This document shows positions 1 to 11,690 of a DNA stretch of 64,000 nt, piece by piece. The stretch spans positions 39,585,902-39,649,901 of the forward strand of contig OU452198.1 in assembly GCA_911728435.2 (NCBI GenBank), written 5' to 3'. The stretch is from Apoderus coryli (taxonomy: Eukaryota > Arthropoda > Insecta > Coleoptera > Attelabidae). The notes under the pieces are model-generated. The model was not told the origin of the DNA. It made no database searches and saw only the letters and a program-made list of their open reading frames with translations. The stretch's first letter is position 1; every line of letters starts with the position of its first letter. Position numbers and translations under genes: made by a program.

Positions 1-53
1 AAACAATAAAGTGATTTTCGATGATTAATATTTGTTTTTTTCTCTAATCCTCG
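1..53 (+). mobile_element. 3' end of a mariner element, TIR partly deleted
   Basis: The first 50 bases match, in reverse orientation, the 3' end of the mariner at 16982-18246. They cover the last codons of its transposase, the stop, the short 3' UTR and the inner bases of the terminal repeat. The repeat then jumps from CTCTAATCC to TCGTA, so about 19-20 bp of its middle are missing, while the outer bases and the flanking TA remain. The rest of the element lies outside the window. Without an intact TIR this end should be immobile. Confidence 0.8.
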
Positions 54-888
54 TATTGTTCTACGAACAAACCTAAACCAAAGATAGATTAATCTTTGCC
101 TAAACTATGATATCAAATAGGGTAAAATAAAATACTTTTTCTCATAATTAAAAATGTATATATATTTTTTTTACATTAGACTTAACAATTAAAAAGTAAT
201 AAATATTTAACCATTATTCCAGAGAAAAAATCTGGAAACTTACAATTATCATTACTAATGATAATAAATTTTATATTTTTTTTACATAAATTATTACAAT
301 TAAAAATTAATACAATAATAACAAAAACCAGTCAAAAATAAATAATAAATTTAACAATCATTCTTATTTTACATTCACACAAAAAAAAAAAAATAACAGA
401 CGTTCATATTTTTTTTCTCTCAATTTTAACTTACTTTCTAATAATTATGTACAAAATATACAGGGTAGCCAAAATATTAACTGAAACTATTTTGTATTAT
501 GAAATTTTGAAGAAAAAAAAAATAATAAACTGCGAAAATACTGATTTTAGCGCTTTTTTAAAGGAGAACGATGGAAGTTTTATTTAATTTGGTTCGAGAA
601 TCTCTGACATACCCTTTTGAGAATAAAAATTATAAGGAATTTTATATCACAACAATTTATTAGTTTTTGTTTATCATTTTCAGACGATGGCCAGAGTCGA
701 ATTATTAGCAAGCCAGCAGTCATTTAACTTAAGTTAGTTATAGATTGGTGCAGTAAATGAAAATGTGTAAAAATAGCTGTATTTACACATTTTAGACCTT
801 ACGACCCTTTTATTGAGTCTGTAACCAATTTACAAGTATTATAAAATCATATACTTTTATTTAAACGTATCCATCTCAGTGGTTTGTG
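54..888. other. AT-rich intergenic DNA, nothing recognised
   Basis: Low-complexity A/T-rich sequence downstream of the Reg-5-like gene. I see no coding frame with family resemblance. An ACAGGGT motif near 462 resembles the ends of other insect TIR elements, but no partner was found. Confidence 0.5.
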
Positions 889-894
889 TTTATT
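889..894 (-). terminator. Candidate poly(A) signal of the Reg-5-like gene
   Basis: AATAAA on the minus strand about 315 bp past the stop codon at 1210. It would give a 3' UTR of ordinary length. Other AT-rich variants occur nearby, so the choice is tentative. Confidence 0.35.
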
Positions 895-1209
895 TCAGAA
901 ATTAATATTTAAAAATTTAAGTAATTATTCACCATCTTCTATCGTTTTAAATGTAAATGCCTTCTTCGCTAATACTTAGACAACAAAACCATGGCTACTG
1001 TTGTACCTTCATTGTTACAATTCTTACTAACAGCCTCGATTATCAGAATCAATGATAATCATTTCTACTTAATTTATGATCATATTCACTCGAGATTTTT
1101 CGTATAAATTGAAACAAACAAAAATTTAATAAAATCAACAAAAAAAAACCTTTGGTACAACTTTGATCTATCCTTTTCTGAAATCTCAAATCAATCCTAA
1201 TAATAGAGT

Positions 1210-1769
1210 TTACAAACTCGGTATTTTCGTTTTCGATAGCTTGTACTGTCTCAGATCCTCATCTTGTGGCGTTTCAGTACTTTCCCGTACGGGAGTACCA
1301 TCAGGGTAGACTTTAACGACCATTGGTCCAGTTAAAGGTGTATCATAACCTTCAAGAATCAAATCGTCCATAGGTTTACCGTTAGAGTCAAGGTATGTAC
1401 CCATAGGGATTTTTTCACCAGTTATAACTGTTTTTGTTCTGATTTTGCTTTGTTGCGTCGTGCTACTGACTACTGGATACTGTTCTTGGAATCTGCTAAA
1501 CACACTCTTTTTCTCTGGTTGATTATATGCGTTCAAAAACGATGCAATGTTGTCATATCTAATCGCATGTTGTGATTTGTCGCTATATACGAAATTTTTT
1601 GGTGGTAGTACGACGTAGACGTTATCTAATTTTGCTGATGCTGCACTTTCAGAACCGAAATCGAGGACATCTGAATCATCATCGTATGAATTGGGTTTTG
1701 CTGTGGTAGTTGGTTTCGGTTTCGGTGTTGATTTCATCAGGGGATGGCCAATAAGCATTGATTCCCAAA
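1210..1769 (-). CDS. Reg-5: Reg-5-like protein, exon 3 (C-terminal)
   Basis: Last coding exon of a secreted protein resembling insect rhythmically expressed gene 5 (Dreg-5), a family whose mRNA cycles in Drosophila heads and whose molecular function I do not know. The acceptor TTTTTTGTTACAG ends at 1770. The exon opens with two bases that complete the codon left open by exon 2 (ATA A|TT TGG), giving I-I-W-E-S-M-L. It encodes about 185 residues: a Pro/Thr/Lys-rich stretch, an acidic run (YDDDSDVLDF), a conserved-looking block NVYVVLPPKNFVYSD, and the tail DEDLRQYKLSKTKIPSL. Joined to exons 1 and 2 the frame is 277 codons plus a stop. The splice evidence is strong. The family name rests on recall of the N-terminal block and is less certain. 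Confidence 0.8.
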
Positions 1770-2639
1770 CTGTAACAAAAAATAGTGTCGGTTAGTTATC
1801 ATTTTTGAACAATTCTAACGTTTTTATTTGTTGTGGACTATAAGTTAATTATTTAGTTTTTGATTGTGTTCTTAATTTGTAATTATGTCGTGTTATTTTA
1901 TAGTATAGTATACTACTTATTGTTAAGGAGTTGTAATTGTGTAGCCTAATACATTATTTTCATTCAGTGAATGTATCGTTTAAAATTCAAAATAAAAAAC
2001 TCTAATTTATTAAAAAAAAATGTAAAAGTTCTTATGTAATAATTAAAATACAAATACGTAATAATGGTGTCCTTTGCAACTAACTATTCTACCTGTTGTT
2101 GTGTCGATGTTATAACAGTATTTTATCCACTATTTTTTTTATTTGCATCATTCCAATCTAGGCATATATTGATATATCATTATCTTTGCAAATTTATAAA
2201 AATACCTAGGCATTTATTTATAACATGCGATTATATTATGGAAAAATAGCGGCACGCTTTTTTCTCCTATAATTTTTCTCTATACTTAATTATGCACATT
2301 TATGAAAGGAAATGTCATGTTTTTATATGTTACACGTTATTATTAAATCATGTTTAGAACAATAATGATAAAAATGTCGGCAGGCGTTTGAGAAGTTCTA
2401 ATCAGGTTACGCAATATAGGTCGCAAATGAAATTGTAAGGAAAAATATAAAAGGCAAATCAAAAAGTAAGCTAAATAATTTTCCACATTGGAAATTATAA
2501 GTTAGATTGGTCTTAATCTAATATTTTAGTATCAAGAAGTTGAAAGCAATTGTTACAATTTTTAAAACTGGATATACGCGAGGATGGCGCAGTCGTCAGC
2601 ACTTTGTATTGTTCGGCAGTGGTAGGTATATTTGCTAGC

Positions 2640-3140
2640 GTTAAGGATCTTTTTCTACGACTGTCTTTAAATGCCTTTATTATATGTTCAATCATGATTT
2701 GAAAATGTAGTACATTGTAATGCTGTTTTTCATTTACCCGTGCACAATAAATTTCCTGGTAATGACAAAAGTAGCGTCGGGCATGAAAAATCACCATAGC
2801 AACGCCGACAATACAAACACACCAAATTGACAGTTTATTTATTATTAATAATAGTTATAGTTATTTCACTAATTACGAAGGTTTCAAAGCTATTTATATA
2901 ATGGAAAACAGTGATAGTGAATATAGTTTAACACCACCTAGTCAGTTTAATACTTCTAACTTATCGTATTTAGGGGTAAGTTTCGACAAACAAATATTTT
3001 GCTAAAAATTATGTTTAATTTAATCAAAAGCATTAAGAGTCGTAGAAAAAGTATAGTAGTAGTATAGTATTCCTACTGGTATCATACTCGTAGCTCGTAG
3101 GAAATCTGTGTCATTTCATGTTCGTTGCACAATATACTAT
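2640..3140 (+). repeat. Dispersed repeat, copy 1, carrying a mini exon
   Basis: Shares long stretches with 19119-19660, including the blocks around TTCAATCATGATTTGAAAAT, CACCATAGCAACGCCG and the final TGTTCGTTGCACAATATACT. Within it, ATG at 2901 opens 25 codons (MENSDSEYSLTPPSQFNTSN and five more) followed at 2976 by a consensus donor GTAAGT. A TATA-like TATTTATATAATGG surrounds the ATG. The other copy has lost the ATG but keeps the frame and donor. This looks like the 5' end of a transposon with an intron-containing gene. I do not recognise the family. Copy 1 lacks about 15 bp before the donor relative to copy 2. Confidence 0.65.
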
Positions 3141-4589
3141 TCTCCCTTAATTGCAATGTACAAGAATAGTTTTGATTTGTGCCTTGTGCCATTAACAATT
3201 TTACAACGTGTCCACGATAAGGAGGGCCAGTACAAGGATGTCGGAAACTGTAAGTAGTAGGAGATGCAAAGCTGGATAAATAGGAAGAAAGTTGCACATT
3301 TTGCTGCTTACGAATTTTTGCAAAATCGTCTATTTTTTTTCTGAATTTATTCTAAGAGATTTTTAAAATAAATGAAACTTTACTGCCAATTTTTTGTTCC
3401 TGCAGAATGTCGATACTAAGTAGATTTAAAATCAGATCATCATCGACTTCATAATTTTTATTACAACTCTGACTTAAAAGAGTTTGTATCTCTTATGGTT
3501 TCTGGATCATATGATTTATAAATCATGAATTGAAGATATCGCCACTGATGAGTCGTGGATCGACAGACAGACAAACTGTCGAATACTAAGTCTTGTTTCG
3601 TTAAACATAGGTAGGTATATTTTCTTCAGTTTATCTGATGAGAAATCTTTTGATTAACTGAGTATTTTTACATTTTCTTGTCTTTGGTTATTTCTTTCAG
3701 GGAAAATCGTCGGGTTATGCATATTGATTCATCATTTTTCACCTTGTTTCCGTGACTTTATTGTTGTTCTCAAAGGCTCTGGAGGGTGATTTCCAAATTT
3801 AATTAGTTTACTGCCTGTCTACTGATGTTTGAACAATGATATGCAGCATTGTGTCTGTTTTTTATTCTGACGAAGGAGATGTCAAACAATTTATTGAAGG
3901 TTTATTGCTTGACCTATCCGATATTAATTCCAGTAACGAAATTTCCGCGTTAATGTTGATGGTCATTGCGTATAGGTATAAGATATTCATTGACAAAACA
4001 TGATTTACTTATTTATTTTTCTACTATGCACTTAGATCAAGGATTGTTTAATCTATGCTATTCATTTCAAATATCTTTCTACATGTACGCCACTGAAAAA
4101 GTGACATTTAAGTATTCAAAATAAAAAAAGAGCGAATAAGGTCATGGTATGTAGATTAAAACATTGTGATGAATACCAAACAAATAGTTTTATTAGAAAT
4201 GAATTAATAGATACACAATTTATTTAAATTCGATTATTATATAAGAAATAAAAGTATCGTCTAACATCGTTAGATCCGTTGGAAAATAGTTGCTATTGAA
4301 ATTTATTTGTATATATGTATTATTATCATTAGTTATTCCTTTTTTTTTCTGTAGGAATAAACTAATTATAGGAATGATTTATAGGTGTTTCCAGTAACAT
4401 TTTTTGTAGCAATTAACACCTTATTCAACAATCAAAGATAATTATTATTATTATTAGTTGAATTTAATGTTAATACTAATGTGGTTATTGTATTATTACA
4501 ATAAACGCTTATTACGAAATATTCCATGCGCAACATTTAAGTCATCTTCACGACATTTTTATATAAATAACTTATTTGCAATTATTACT
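3141..4589. other. Intronic AT-rich DNA, nothing recognised
   Basis: No frame resembling a known protein. A short (ATT)n run lies near 4441-4456. A TIR element may be hidden here, but I cannot delimit one. Confidence 0.4.
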
Positions 4590-5035
4590 GATGTATTTGT
4601 CCTACGAGCGTGCGGTGAAGTGTACTTTTCCGCACTGTTTTTAATATTGCTATAACTAATATTAAGTCAGATACTGCTAGATTTGTTATAAATTATAAAT
4701 ATTTGTAACTATTCACATTAAAAGAAATACTTTAGCTTATACTTCTGTTTATCCAGAAAACAATAGTAACCTGTAAAATGAACTAGAAACTGTTCTTATT
4801 ATTACAAAAGGCATATTTGACACATTGTCAATTGTTGTTACCTGAATTGTCAGTTTGACAGTTCAGGTTAATAAACAATTCACGAGAATGCCGTATGTTC
4901 CTGTGAAATTTGAAGTGCTCGTAGGAAAAAAATGGTACCGAACACATGCGGAAAGTGTCTTTTCCGCACTTGATGAATGACCGAACTTAACTGCTCGTCG
5001 TACAACTTTCTGCACTTGTTAGGTAAAAAACTATT
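4590..5035. repeat. Degenerate MITE related to the one at 29929-30286
   Basis: Shares TTTGAAGTGCTCGTAG, the repeated CTTTTCCGCAC/GTGCGGAAA motifs and the terminal CTTGTTAGGTA with the better-preserved MITE at 29929-30286. The left terminus is too decayed to place, so the boundaries are approximate. Confidence 0.5.
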
Positions 5036-5112
5036 TCCTCCTATCAATTTTTTTAGTGGTCGTGTGTGTTTTTTGCTTGGGTGCTTCCCAACATGAATGT
5101 ATTTACTTTGCA

Positions 5113-5140
5113 AATAAAGACGATTTATTATTATTATTAA
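5113..5140 (+). repeat. LINE 3' terminus with (ATT)n tail
   Basis: AAATAAAGACGATTTATTAT followed by more ATT units. It matches almost exactly the 3' terminus of the minus-strand LINE at 43077-44160. It marks the end of a severely 5'-truncated plus-strand LINE whose body is not recognisable upstream. Confidence 0.55.
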
Positions 5141-6480
5141 AAAATTTAATGTTTGTCAAAATCAACTTGAACAATAATAATCTAGTATTGCTTTTGACTT
5201 TTGTTTTTTCATCAGATATTTAAGCATATCTTTTCTTTAAAATTCTGTTCTTTGATTAAAAAAGATCTTAATTCATATTTTTAATAAATATTTGAAACGA
5301 GTTGAGGGTATATACTCATCGTCAGAAGCTTAGCAATATTGATGGGGTTTACAGAGAATTGCCTATTATGCCATTTTAGGATATAAATACATGTTATTTT
5401 ATTGTTATTAGTAGTTTTTGTATAGATATGCACAAACGACTAATACTAATGAAAGAAAATCGACATTTTGAGCATCCGCGTCAAATTAAATGTATCCGTT
5501 TGGTGGGTAGTTTTGTTTACAATAACATTCGTCACGTCAAATACTAATATTTTATCATTTAGTAGATTTTTAAAAAAAATCTAACTATTCAGGAGATCGA
5601 CACAACCGAAATTTTGAAAAATTTTTATGCAGTACTTCATTTTATGACCCCTGGATCCTAAAAATGACCTCAGTTCAAAAGTTTATATATCTATATATAT
5701 ATATATATATATATATGGGATATAGAAACTTTGCGTCACGCTCTTGGCCGCATTTTTTGACCAATCGCAACAAAATTTGGTTAAAAAATCGGCTAGGTCA
5801 TGGAATCGCGTGAGTTCGTTGGCGATTGAAATCGGAGAGCTAATTTCAGAATGGCGGCCTGTCAAAGTTTTAAAAAAATTATATTTTTTTCGTTGTTAAT
5901 AGAAAATACCGATGTTACATATCAAATGATAGAGCACTTAAATCTCTACAATATTTATTTGGAGAGTTTTTTCATCGCTGGCATATTTAAGTAAATGTAA
6001 GTCAATATAAAGTAACAAAAAATAAAAAAAATATCAACACCCGCTACACTTGTAATTATTTTGACAAATAAACACCTGTGAAATAACAATAAGACCGTAC
6101 TTACGTATGTATTATAGTATAATGGGTATTTCAGTTAAAATAACTGTCAATATGACACTTTGGTTATATTTGGCGAATGTCAGAATATTCCATTATTTGT
6201 TTATTAATAGTGGGTGTCAGTGGTAGACTAAGTATAAATAAAAAATACATAAATCAAAAATCTACTTTTCCGACTGGCTGCCATCGGGATTTTTTTATAT
6301 CTTTTTGGCTATTTGACATATATCAAAATGTTTCGAATTTTCCTTGCTATACGATATCCGTAAATTCATATCATGACGGTGTATAATTAATTAATGAAAT
6401 ATCTGGTAAAAAGAATTTAATAAATATGTCAGGTAACAAAATGTGCAGATAGGCTACAATTTCAATAATAATAAACAAAA
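5141..6480. other. Intronic DNA with (TA)n microsatellite
   Basis: A (TA)n run occupies about 5690-5715. At 5301-5335 the pair GAAACGAG...CTCATCGTCAGAAG recalls the terminal motif of Penelope-like elements, but the evidence is weak. No coding sequence recognised. Confidence 0.35.
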
Positions 6481-6550
6481 GGTCAATTGCCCAGTTTTGA
6501 ACTCACAATCTTACGCTTACGAAGACGTTAACACATAGACCAACAGGTAT
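6481..6550 (-). repeat. tRNA-like patch, possible SINE head
   Basis: On the minus strand a degenerate B box (GAGTTCAAAACTGG) follows a stem-like GTCTTCGTAAGCG anticodon region. The acceptor stem does not pair, so this is not a functional tRNA. Confidence 0.3.
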
Positions 6551-7710
6551 ACCATGATTGTTTTTTTTTTAAATTGCTGTTAAATTAGGGATGCAGATCT
6601 TTTAGAAAAATAATCGATTCGAATCGGTTCTAGAAAAAATCGATTCTCAGTAAATCGGACGAAGTTTGAATCGCTTCACAAAGATCGATTCTTGCTCTAT
6701 TCAAATTAAAAATAAATTCGGTAGGAAACTGGTAAATCATATGAGCCTAACTATACTGTTGCTGCTACTCTCGTTGCAATATTTTATTGGATCAGCTATC
6801 AGGGGTAAGGCCAAATAGTGCAAAAGTTCGTTGAGTTCAAGTTAGGCAGGATCGTATTGTGTCTGACTAGCTAATTTAAAATGGATGTTCCAAAACTTGT
6901 CAGTTTCGGCTTCAGACTTTCGTAAGTTTATTGTAATTGATAATATTATGTCAGAGGTAGGTAAGTACAAGTATTATTGTCGGCAGTTTTCAATAAATTA
7001 TTTACTTTCATGTAGGAGTTAGCGACAGCTTGAGGGTTTTGAAAATGTATTCTCTTAAATCGTGGGTCTAAGATAGTAGAAATAGCAAGCCTACTAACTA
7101 ATTCGACTTCGGAAACCTTTTGGACATTTTCGCGTTTGTAGCATTAACCTTGAAAACTTCTTCATTTGCTTTTGACTTTTAGGGTTTGCCAACATAAATT
7201 TGCTTATTCGACGGCTTAACCAAAAATTAAAATAATGACAATTGACTCATTTTGTGATTGACACACACACAACACACAAGACAGTTCGGTATTCGGTATC
7301 AGTTGAACGAGATATCGAATATCGACGACCATGTAAATTTAAAATAAAGTTTTCACTCTTTTCGATCTTGTAACGATTCTAGTAAAAAAATAATCCATTC
7401 TAAAAAGATTATTTACAAAAGCATCGATTAAAATATCGATGATTTGGTTCGAAAAAAATCGATCGATCGCCCAAAACCTAGATGATGACGACGCGACGGT
7501 AAAATAGACATAATTGAAGACCAATTTGACAACTTGTGTCATTTATAAACAATTCTGCCAGATTTAGTATTAAAATAATTATAAATTAGGAGTTTTTTTT
7601 TTAATATAATAATGTTTTAATATTATATTTATAAAATACCTATAGTAAAGGTACATATTGCAAATAAATTGTACACAACGCAATAAAATGTTCATTGCTG
7701 AGAATTCTCT
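6551..7710. other. Intronic region rich in AATCGATT motifs
   Basis: Two clusters of AATCGATTCGAATCG-like words at 6605-6695 and 7365-7475 stand in partly inverted orientation. They could be the subterminal repeats of a hAT-like non-autonomous element, but no clear 8-bp target duplication was found. An (AC)n run lies at 7261-7280. Confidence 0.35.
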
Positions 7711-10700
7711 AATAATAATAATAATAATAATAATTTATTTCCAAAAGATAAACAATAGGTACATAGGTATAACAAATTTAGGAAAAGTTCATCAAAAATA
7801 AAGATTTTACAAAAATAAAATAAAATAGTAACAATTAATCTTTTGAAAACAAAAGCAAACCCACTGAAATCAGAAATTGATTTGTGCGTGGGTGTAGCCC
7901 TTTATTCGCAAAAAAAAAATATATCACCCAATTAAGCTGCTAGTTTTGTAACTTAAACTAAACTAAACATGTCTAAATACAAAAAACACAAACCAGAACG
8001 CAAGTAGCTCTTTATTAATTAATCAATTATTTTCTAAAAGTCAATGAGTCCGTGAATATAAGATCTTGATAATGTTAATATCCAGACTCTACTCTCTCTT
8101 TTAAATTTGTTAAATCTAGAAAGGCCTCTAATCACATCAGGGAGGGCACAGTATACACGGGGCGCCATAAACATAAACGCGCGCTGACCCAACTTTTTAT
8201 TAGCTTTTAATTGAGAATATTCATTATCTTTTTTATAGCGAGTGTTGTAAGCATGCTGAATATCCTCAAGAGATTCTTTATGCTTATGTTGAAGCAAAAG
8301 GATACGATAAACATAGAGTTGTCGCAAGTCCATAAGTGAGCTTTCTCTATACAGCAAGTCACTCGGATACATTCTGTTTTTATTAAACATTATTTTTATA
8401 ATTGTTTTTTGAATTTTCTCCAGCGGTTTAAGGTGAGCCTTGTACAAACCACCCCAACCTGCAATGCCATATTGTAACAAGGATTGCACTAACGCGTAAT
8501 AAATAGAAATTAAATAGCTTTGAGAAAAAATTTGTTTTATTTGGCGAAATTTAAAAATCAAATATCTTATTTTTTTTGCCAAATTCTTTACATGTACATC
8601 CCATTTTAATGATCTGTCAAACTCTATTCCTAAGTATGATATATGATCTGTTTGTGATATTATAATTTCTTCATTTTCCGCAATAATTTTTAAAAAAGTG
8701 AATTGTGGGTATTTAGTTTTATTGCATGAGAATGGTATATATTTAGTTTTACTGAAATTAATGGTAAGGTACATTTCATCAAACCAAGTTTTTAACAAAG
8801 TCATTTCTTCTTCTGCCATTTTTTTAACTGTTTCCCAGGAATCAGATTCATATAAAACCACAGTATCGTCAGCGAATGAAGAAATTTTTCCCCTAGAATT
8901 TATCTGAAGTAGGCCATTGATGTATAATGTAAATAGTATGGGTCCCAAAACAGTTCCCTGAGGAACCCCATAATCTATAAATTGCGGTTGACTTGTAATA
9001 CCATCCATGCAAACATATTGAACCCGATTATACATATAAGATTTAATTAAATTTAAAGCGATACCCCTAATACCAACGTCCTCAATTACTTCAAATAATG
9101 TCTGATGATGCACGGTATCGAAAGCACGTGCCAAATCCAAAAAAATACCCAAACAAACCTTATTGTTATCCAATGACGAGTAAATATTATTCGTTAAATG
9201 AGTTATGGCATCTTCGGTTGAAACACCCTTCCTAAAACCAAACTGGTTCTGTGAAATTATGTTAAATTTTTCTACGAAGGACACAATTCGTCTCTTAATA
9301 GCTTTTTCTATTATTTTAGCTAAATTAGATATTAGAGTAACTGGTCTATAATTACCTATTTCAGTTTTGTCACCCTTTTTAAACAATGGCTTTATTAGTC
9401 CTATCTTAAATTTAGAAGGAAAGATCCCATTTTCAAAAATTTTGTTAATTAAAAATGAAATAGGTTGTTTAATAAATGACTTTAATAGGCGTAGTTCATT
9501 CACTGTAATTAAATCATATCCAGGTGACTTACCCAGTTTTAATTCACCTATGTATGATTCTACCTCAAAAGCATCGACAGGATCCAGGAAAATATTTTTA
9601 ATTAAGTTTCTTTTTTTAATTACAGAGGTATCAGGTTTTTTAATTTTTAACGCCATAGACCTTCCTAAACCTGTATAGTAATTATTAAATTCATTAGCAA
9701 TACTAAATGTATCCGTAATTAATTCATTGTTCACATTTACCTGCTTTATCCGCGTTTCTTTTACTTTTTTATTACAATAATCATTTATTATATTCCAAAT
9801 CTGTTTAGTGTCCCGGTTGGTTGAATCAATTTTGCTTTTATAAAAATTTATTTTAGTAGTATTAATTAGTTTAGTTAATCGTTTTTTATAATCTTTATAT
9901 CTTTCTAATAGTTGTATATTTTCAGGGTCACGTAGTGTTTCTTTATAGAGAAGTTGTTTTGTTGTTGTGGACTTGATTAAAGCAGAGGTTATCCAGGCAC
10001 TTCTTTTTTTATGTTTAGTTTTTAATTTGATAACCTGTGTAGCCTCGCTTAGACCATTTTTAATTTTACTTACTAATAAATCAGCCATTATGTCAATATC
10101 ATTCTGACCATAGAAATCATTCCATTCTAACCTTTCAAATATATTTTTTAATTTGGCTTCGTTTATTTTATTTATTACTACAGATTTTTTATGATCCGTC
10201 TCTGGGTGTATATTACAACTATTTATATTATCTACATAAGCAATGATAGGGAAATGATCGGTAATGTCAACTTTAAGTACAAATGATTTGAATGTCGATC
10301 CAGGTGGGCTTTTTAAAAATATATGGTCCAAACAAGTTTCTGAACCTCGTTGAACTCTCGTAAAATTGTTAATAAGTGATTCATATCCATATTCACTCAG
10401 AATATTTAAATAATCCTGACTATAATCTCTGTTTGATTTAATGTTAATGTTTGTATCGCCCATTAAAAAATAGAGATTCTTATCCTTGTTTGTTATTGCT
10501 TGTAAATACAGTTCAAGAGCTCGGTTAAAAGTATCTACGTCAATTTCATGCGATCTATATAAAGCAGTAACAATTATTTCATTGTGAGGAAATTTAATAC
10601 GGCATAATAAAGCTTTTGTATTTGATATAGATTTTATTTCATAACTAAAATAATCAAAGTAAATATTCTTTACATAAACCACAACCCCATCGCTCCGATT

Positions 10701-11140
10701 TACGTCGCCTCCGTTATATACTACACCGTACCCATCTATATGAAAAAAATTCAAGTCTGAAATTTCCCAAGTTTCAGTAAATACAATAATGTCAAAATAA
10801 TTCGAAAATCCGTTCAATAGCAGTACAAACTCATTGAAATTTTTAGAAAGACTTCGTACATTACAGTGAAATACAGAAAAACTGTCCTGCAATTTGCTTT
10901 TATAGGTGTGCTGAAATACAGCTACGTCATCTATATCATGTGTAATATGAGCTTGTTCTCGAAAGTCTCTTACGTACCGGTCCATGGTAATTCGTACAAC
11001 ATTTATCTTAAATCAAATAAAATTTGAATGTTTTACCGCGTATAATTAATTGTACAATATATCTAAAAGGAAAACCACTCGATAATAATTATAGTCCTGA
11101 TCGATCTGGGAAAAAATACCTAGATCAATACAATAATACT
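7711..11140 (-). mobile_element. LINE (CR1/Jockey superfamily-like), near full length
   Basis: Minus-strand non-LTR retrotransposon: the endonuclease/RT frame at 8034-10985, a 300-bp 3' UTR, then AATAAA running into an (ATT)n tail on the sense strand (7711-7735). The 5' limit is taken at the T-tract (A-tract in sense) near 11142. It sits in intron 2 of the Reg-5-like gene in the gene's own orientation, so its poly(A)/ATT end faces the host transcript. Confidence 0.85.
8034..10985 (-). CDS. LINE endonuclease-reverse transcriptase, 983 codons, open
   Basis: Uninterrupted frame. An APE-type endonuclease fills roughly residues 35-255 (HCNVRSLSKN, VFTETW, the GDTNINIK box, TCLDHIF, DHFPI). Reverse transcriptase follows at about 465-760, with KPLFKKGDKTEIGNYRPV, motif A FLDLARAFD (D617), GVPQGTVLGP and FADDT (D706, D707). 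A C-terminal domain of about 200 residues has no RNase H. All catalytic aspartates are present. The protein nicks target DNA and copies its own RNA by target-primed reverse transcription. The absence of RNase H, together with the motif wording, points to the CR1/L2 or Jockey groups. The ATG at 10985 opens the endonuclease directly. The open frame suggests a recent insertion or an active lineage. Confidence 0.93.
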   Translation of the reverse strand: MDRYVRDFREQAHITHDIDDVAVFQHTYKSKLQDSFSVFHCNVRSLSKNFNEFVLLLNGFSNYFDIIVFTETWEISDLNFFHIDGYGVVYNGGDVNRSDGVVVYVKNIYFDYFSYEIKSISNTKALLCRIKFPHNEIIVTALYRSHEIDVDTFNRALELYLQAITNKDKNLYFLMGDTNINIKSNRDYSQDYLNILSEYGYESLINNFTRVQRGSETCLDHIFLKSPPGSTFKSFVLKVDITDHFPIIAYVDNINSCNIHPETDHKKSVVINKINEAKLKNIFERLEWNDFYGQNDIDIMADLLVSKIKNGLSEATQVIKLKTKHKKRSAWITSALIKSTTTKQLLYKETLRDPENIQLLERYKDYKKRLTKLINTTKINFYKSKIDSTNRDTKQIWNIINDYCNKKVKETRIKQVNVNNELITDTFSIANEFNNYYTGLGRSMALKIKKPDTSVIKKRNLIKNIFLDPVDAFEVESYIGELKLGKSPGYDLITVNELRLLKSFIKQPISFLINKIFENGIFPSKFKIGLIKPLFKKGDKTEIGNYRPVTLISNLAKIIEKAIKRRIVSFVEKFNIISQNQFGFRKGVSTEDAITHLTNNIYSSLDNNKVCLGIFLDLARAFDTVHHQTLFEVIEDVGIRGIALNLIKSYMYNRVQYVCMDGITSQPQFIDYGVPQGTVLGPILFTLYINGLLQINSRGKISSFADDTVVLYESDSWETVKKMAEEEMTLLKTWFDEMYLTINFSKTKYIPFSCNKTKYPQFTFLKIIAENEEIIISQTDHISYLGIEFDRSLKWDVHVKNLAKKIRYLIFKFRQIKQIFSQSYLISIYYALVQSLLQYGIAGWGGLYKAHLKPLEKIQKTIIKIMFNKNRMYPSDLLYRESSLMDLRQLYVYRILLLQHKHKESLEDIQHAYNTRYKKDNEYSQLKANKKLGQRAFMFMAPRVYCALPDVIRGLSRFNKFKRESRVWILTLSRSYIHGLIDF

Positions 11141-11141
11141 T

Positions 11142-11154
11142 AAATGTTTTTCTT

Positions 11155-11220
<66 letters not shown>
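11142..11220 (-). repeat. Long A-tract (T on the plus strand)
   Basis: About 75 bases almost purely T on the plus strand. On the minus strand it lies immediately after the stop of the frame at 11222 and just before the LINE's 5' region. It reads as the poly(A) of a retrotransposed sequence. Its length may be imprecise in an assembly. Confidence 0.8.
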
Positions 11221-11221
11221 T

Positions 11222-11690
11222 TTACTTTATGCGAACTTTATTTATATTCCTTGTTTTCATTGTTAGTGGAGTTGTAACTGGACCTCTTTTTCTTTTTTTT
11301 AGATCACTACCACTTTCACCGTGTTTGTCCCTGGAATGCAGTCCTAGTTGTTTTGCCCACTTATCTTCTTTATTCACACTCGCCTTACCCTCTTCATCAA
11401 CGTCGCTATAAAATTCACTATTATCTTCTTCCTGTTCTTCTTCTTGTGGTTTTTCCAATTCCTCAATAGTAAATATTTTATCATCAATTTCCAGTTGGAA
11501 ACCCTTTATTCTAGCTTGCTTGCTTTGACTTTTTGCTATTTTTAAATGTTTCACTAGAATTTTTTGTTTTTTCTGATCAGCCGGACAGTAGTCGTTGACA
11601 ATGTAGACAATGCGAAAAAATAAATATTTGACCTTCAGTTGTTTTTTCTTAAAGATGTTAGGTATAAATATCTACATAAAATCATCGAGG
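11222..11690 (-). pseudogene. LINE ORF1-like C-terminal fragment with poly(A)
   Basis: The minus-strand frame stays open from about 11680 to a stop at 11222. The segment from IVYIVNDYCPAD through KGFQLEIDDKIFTIEELE has the look of the C-terminal domain of LINE ORF1 (nucleic-acid chaperone) proteins. It is followed by an acidic stretch and a basic tail ending NKVRIK. A long A-tract begins right after the stop, so it either ends a separate 5'-truncated retrocopy or is an A-rich spacer before the EN-RT frame. There is no start codon in the fragment. The domain assignment is inferred from pattern only. Confidence 0.5.

Noticed and set aside
2513..2797. A minus-strand 94-codon gene in repeat copy 1, with a match in copy 2 (18932-19420)
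   Set aside because: The shared protein segment covers only the DNA-level repeat and the frames diverge outside it.
9367..9678. A plus-strand frame inside the 983-codon LINE
   Set aside because: Antisense of the RT domain, no independent support.
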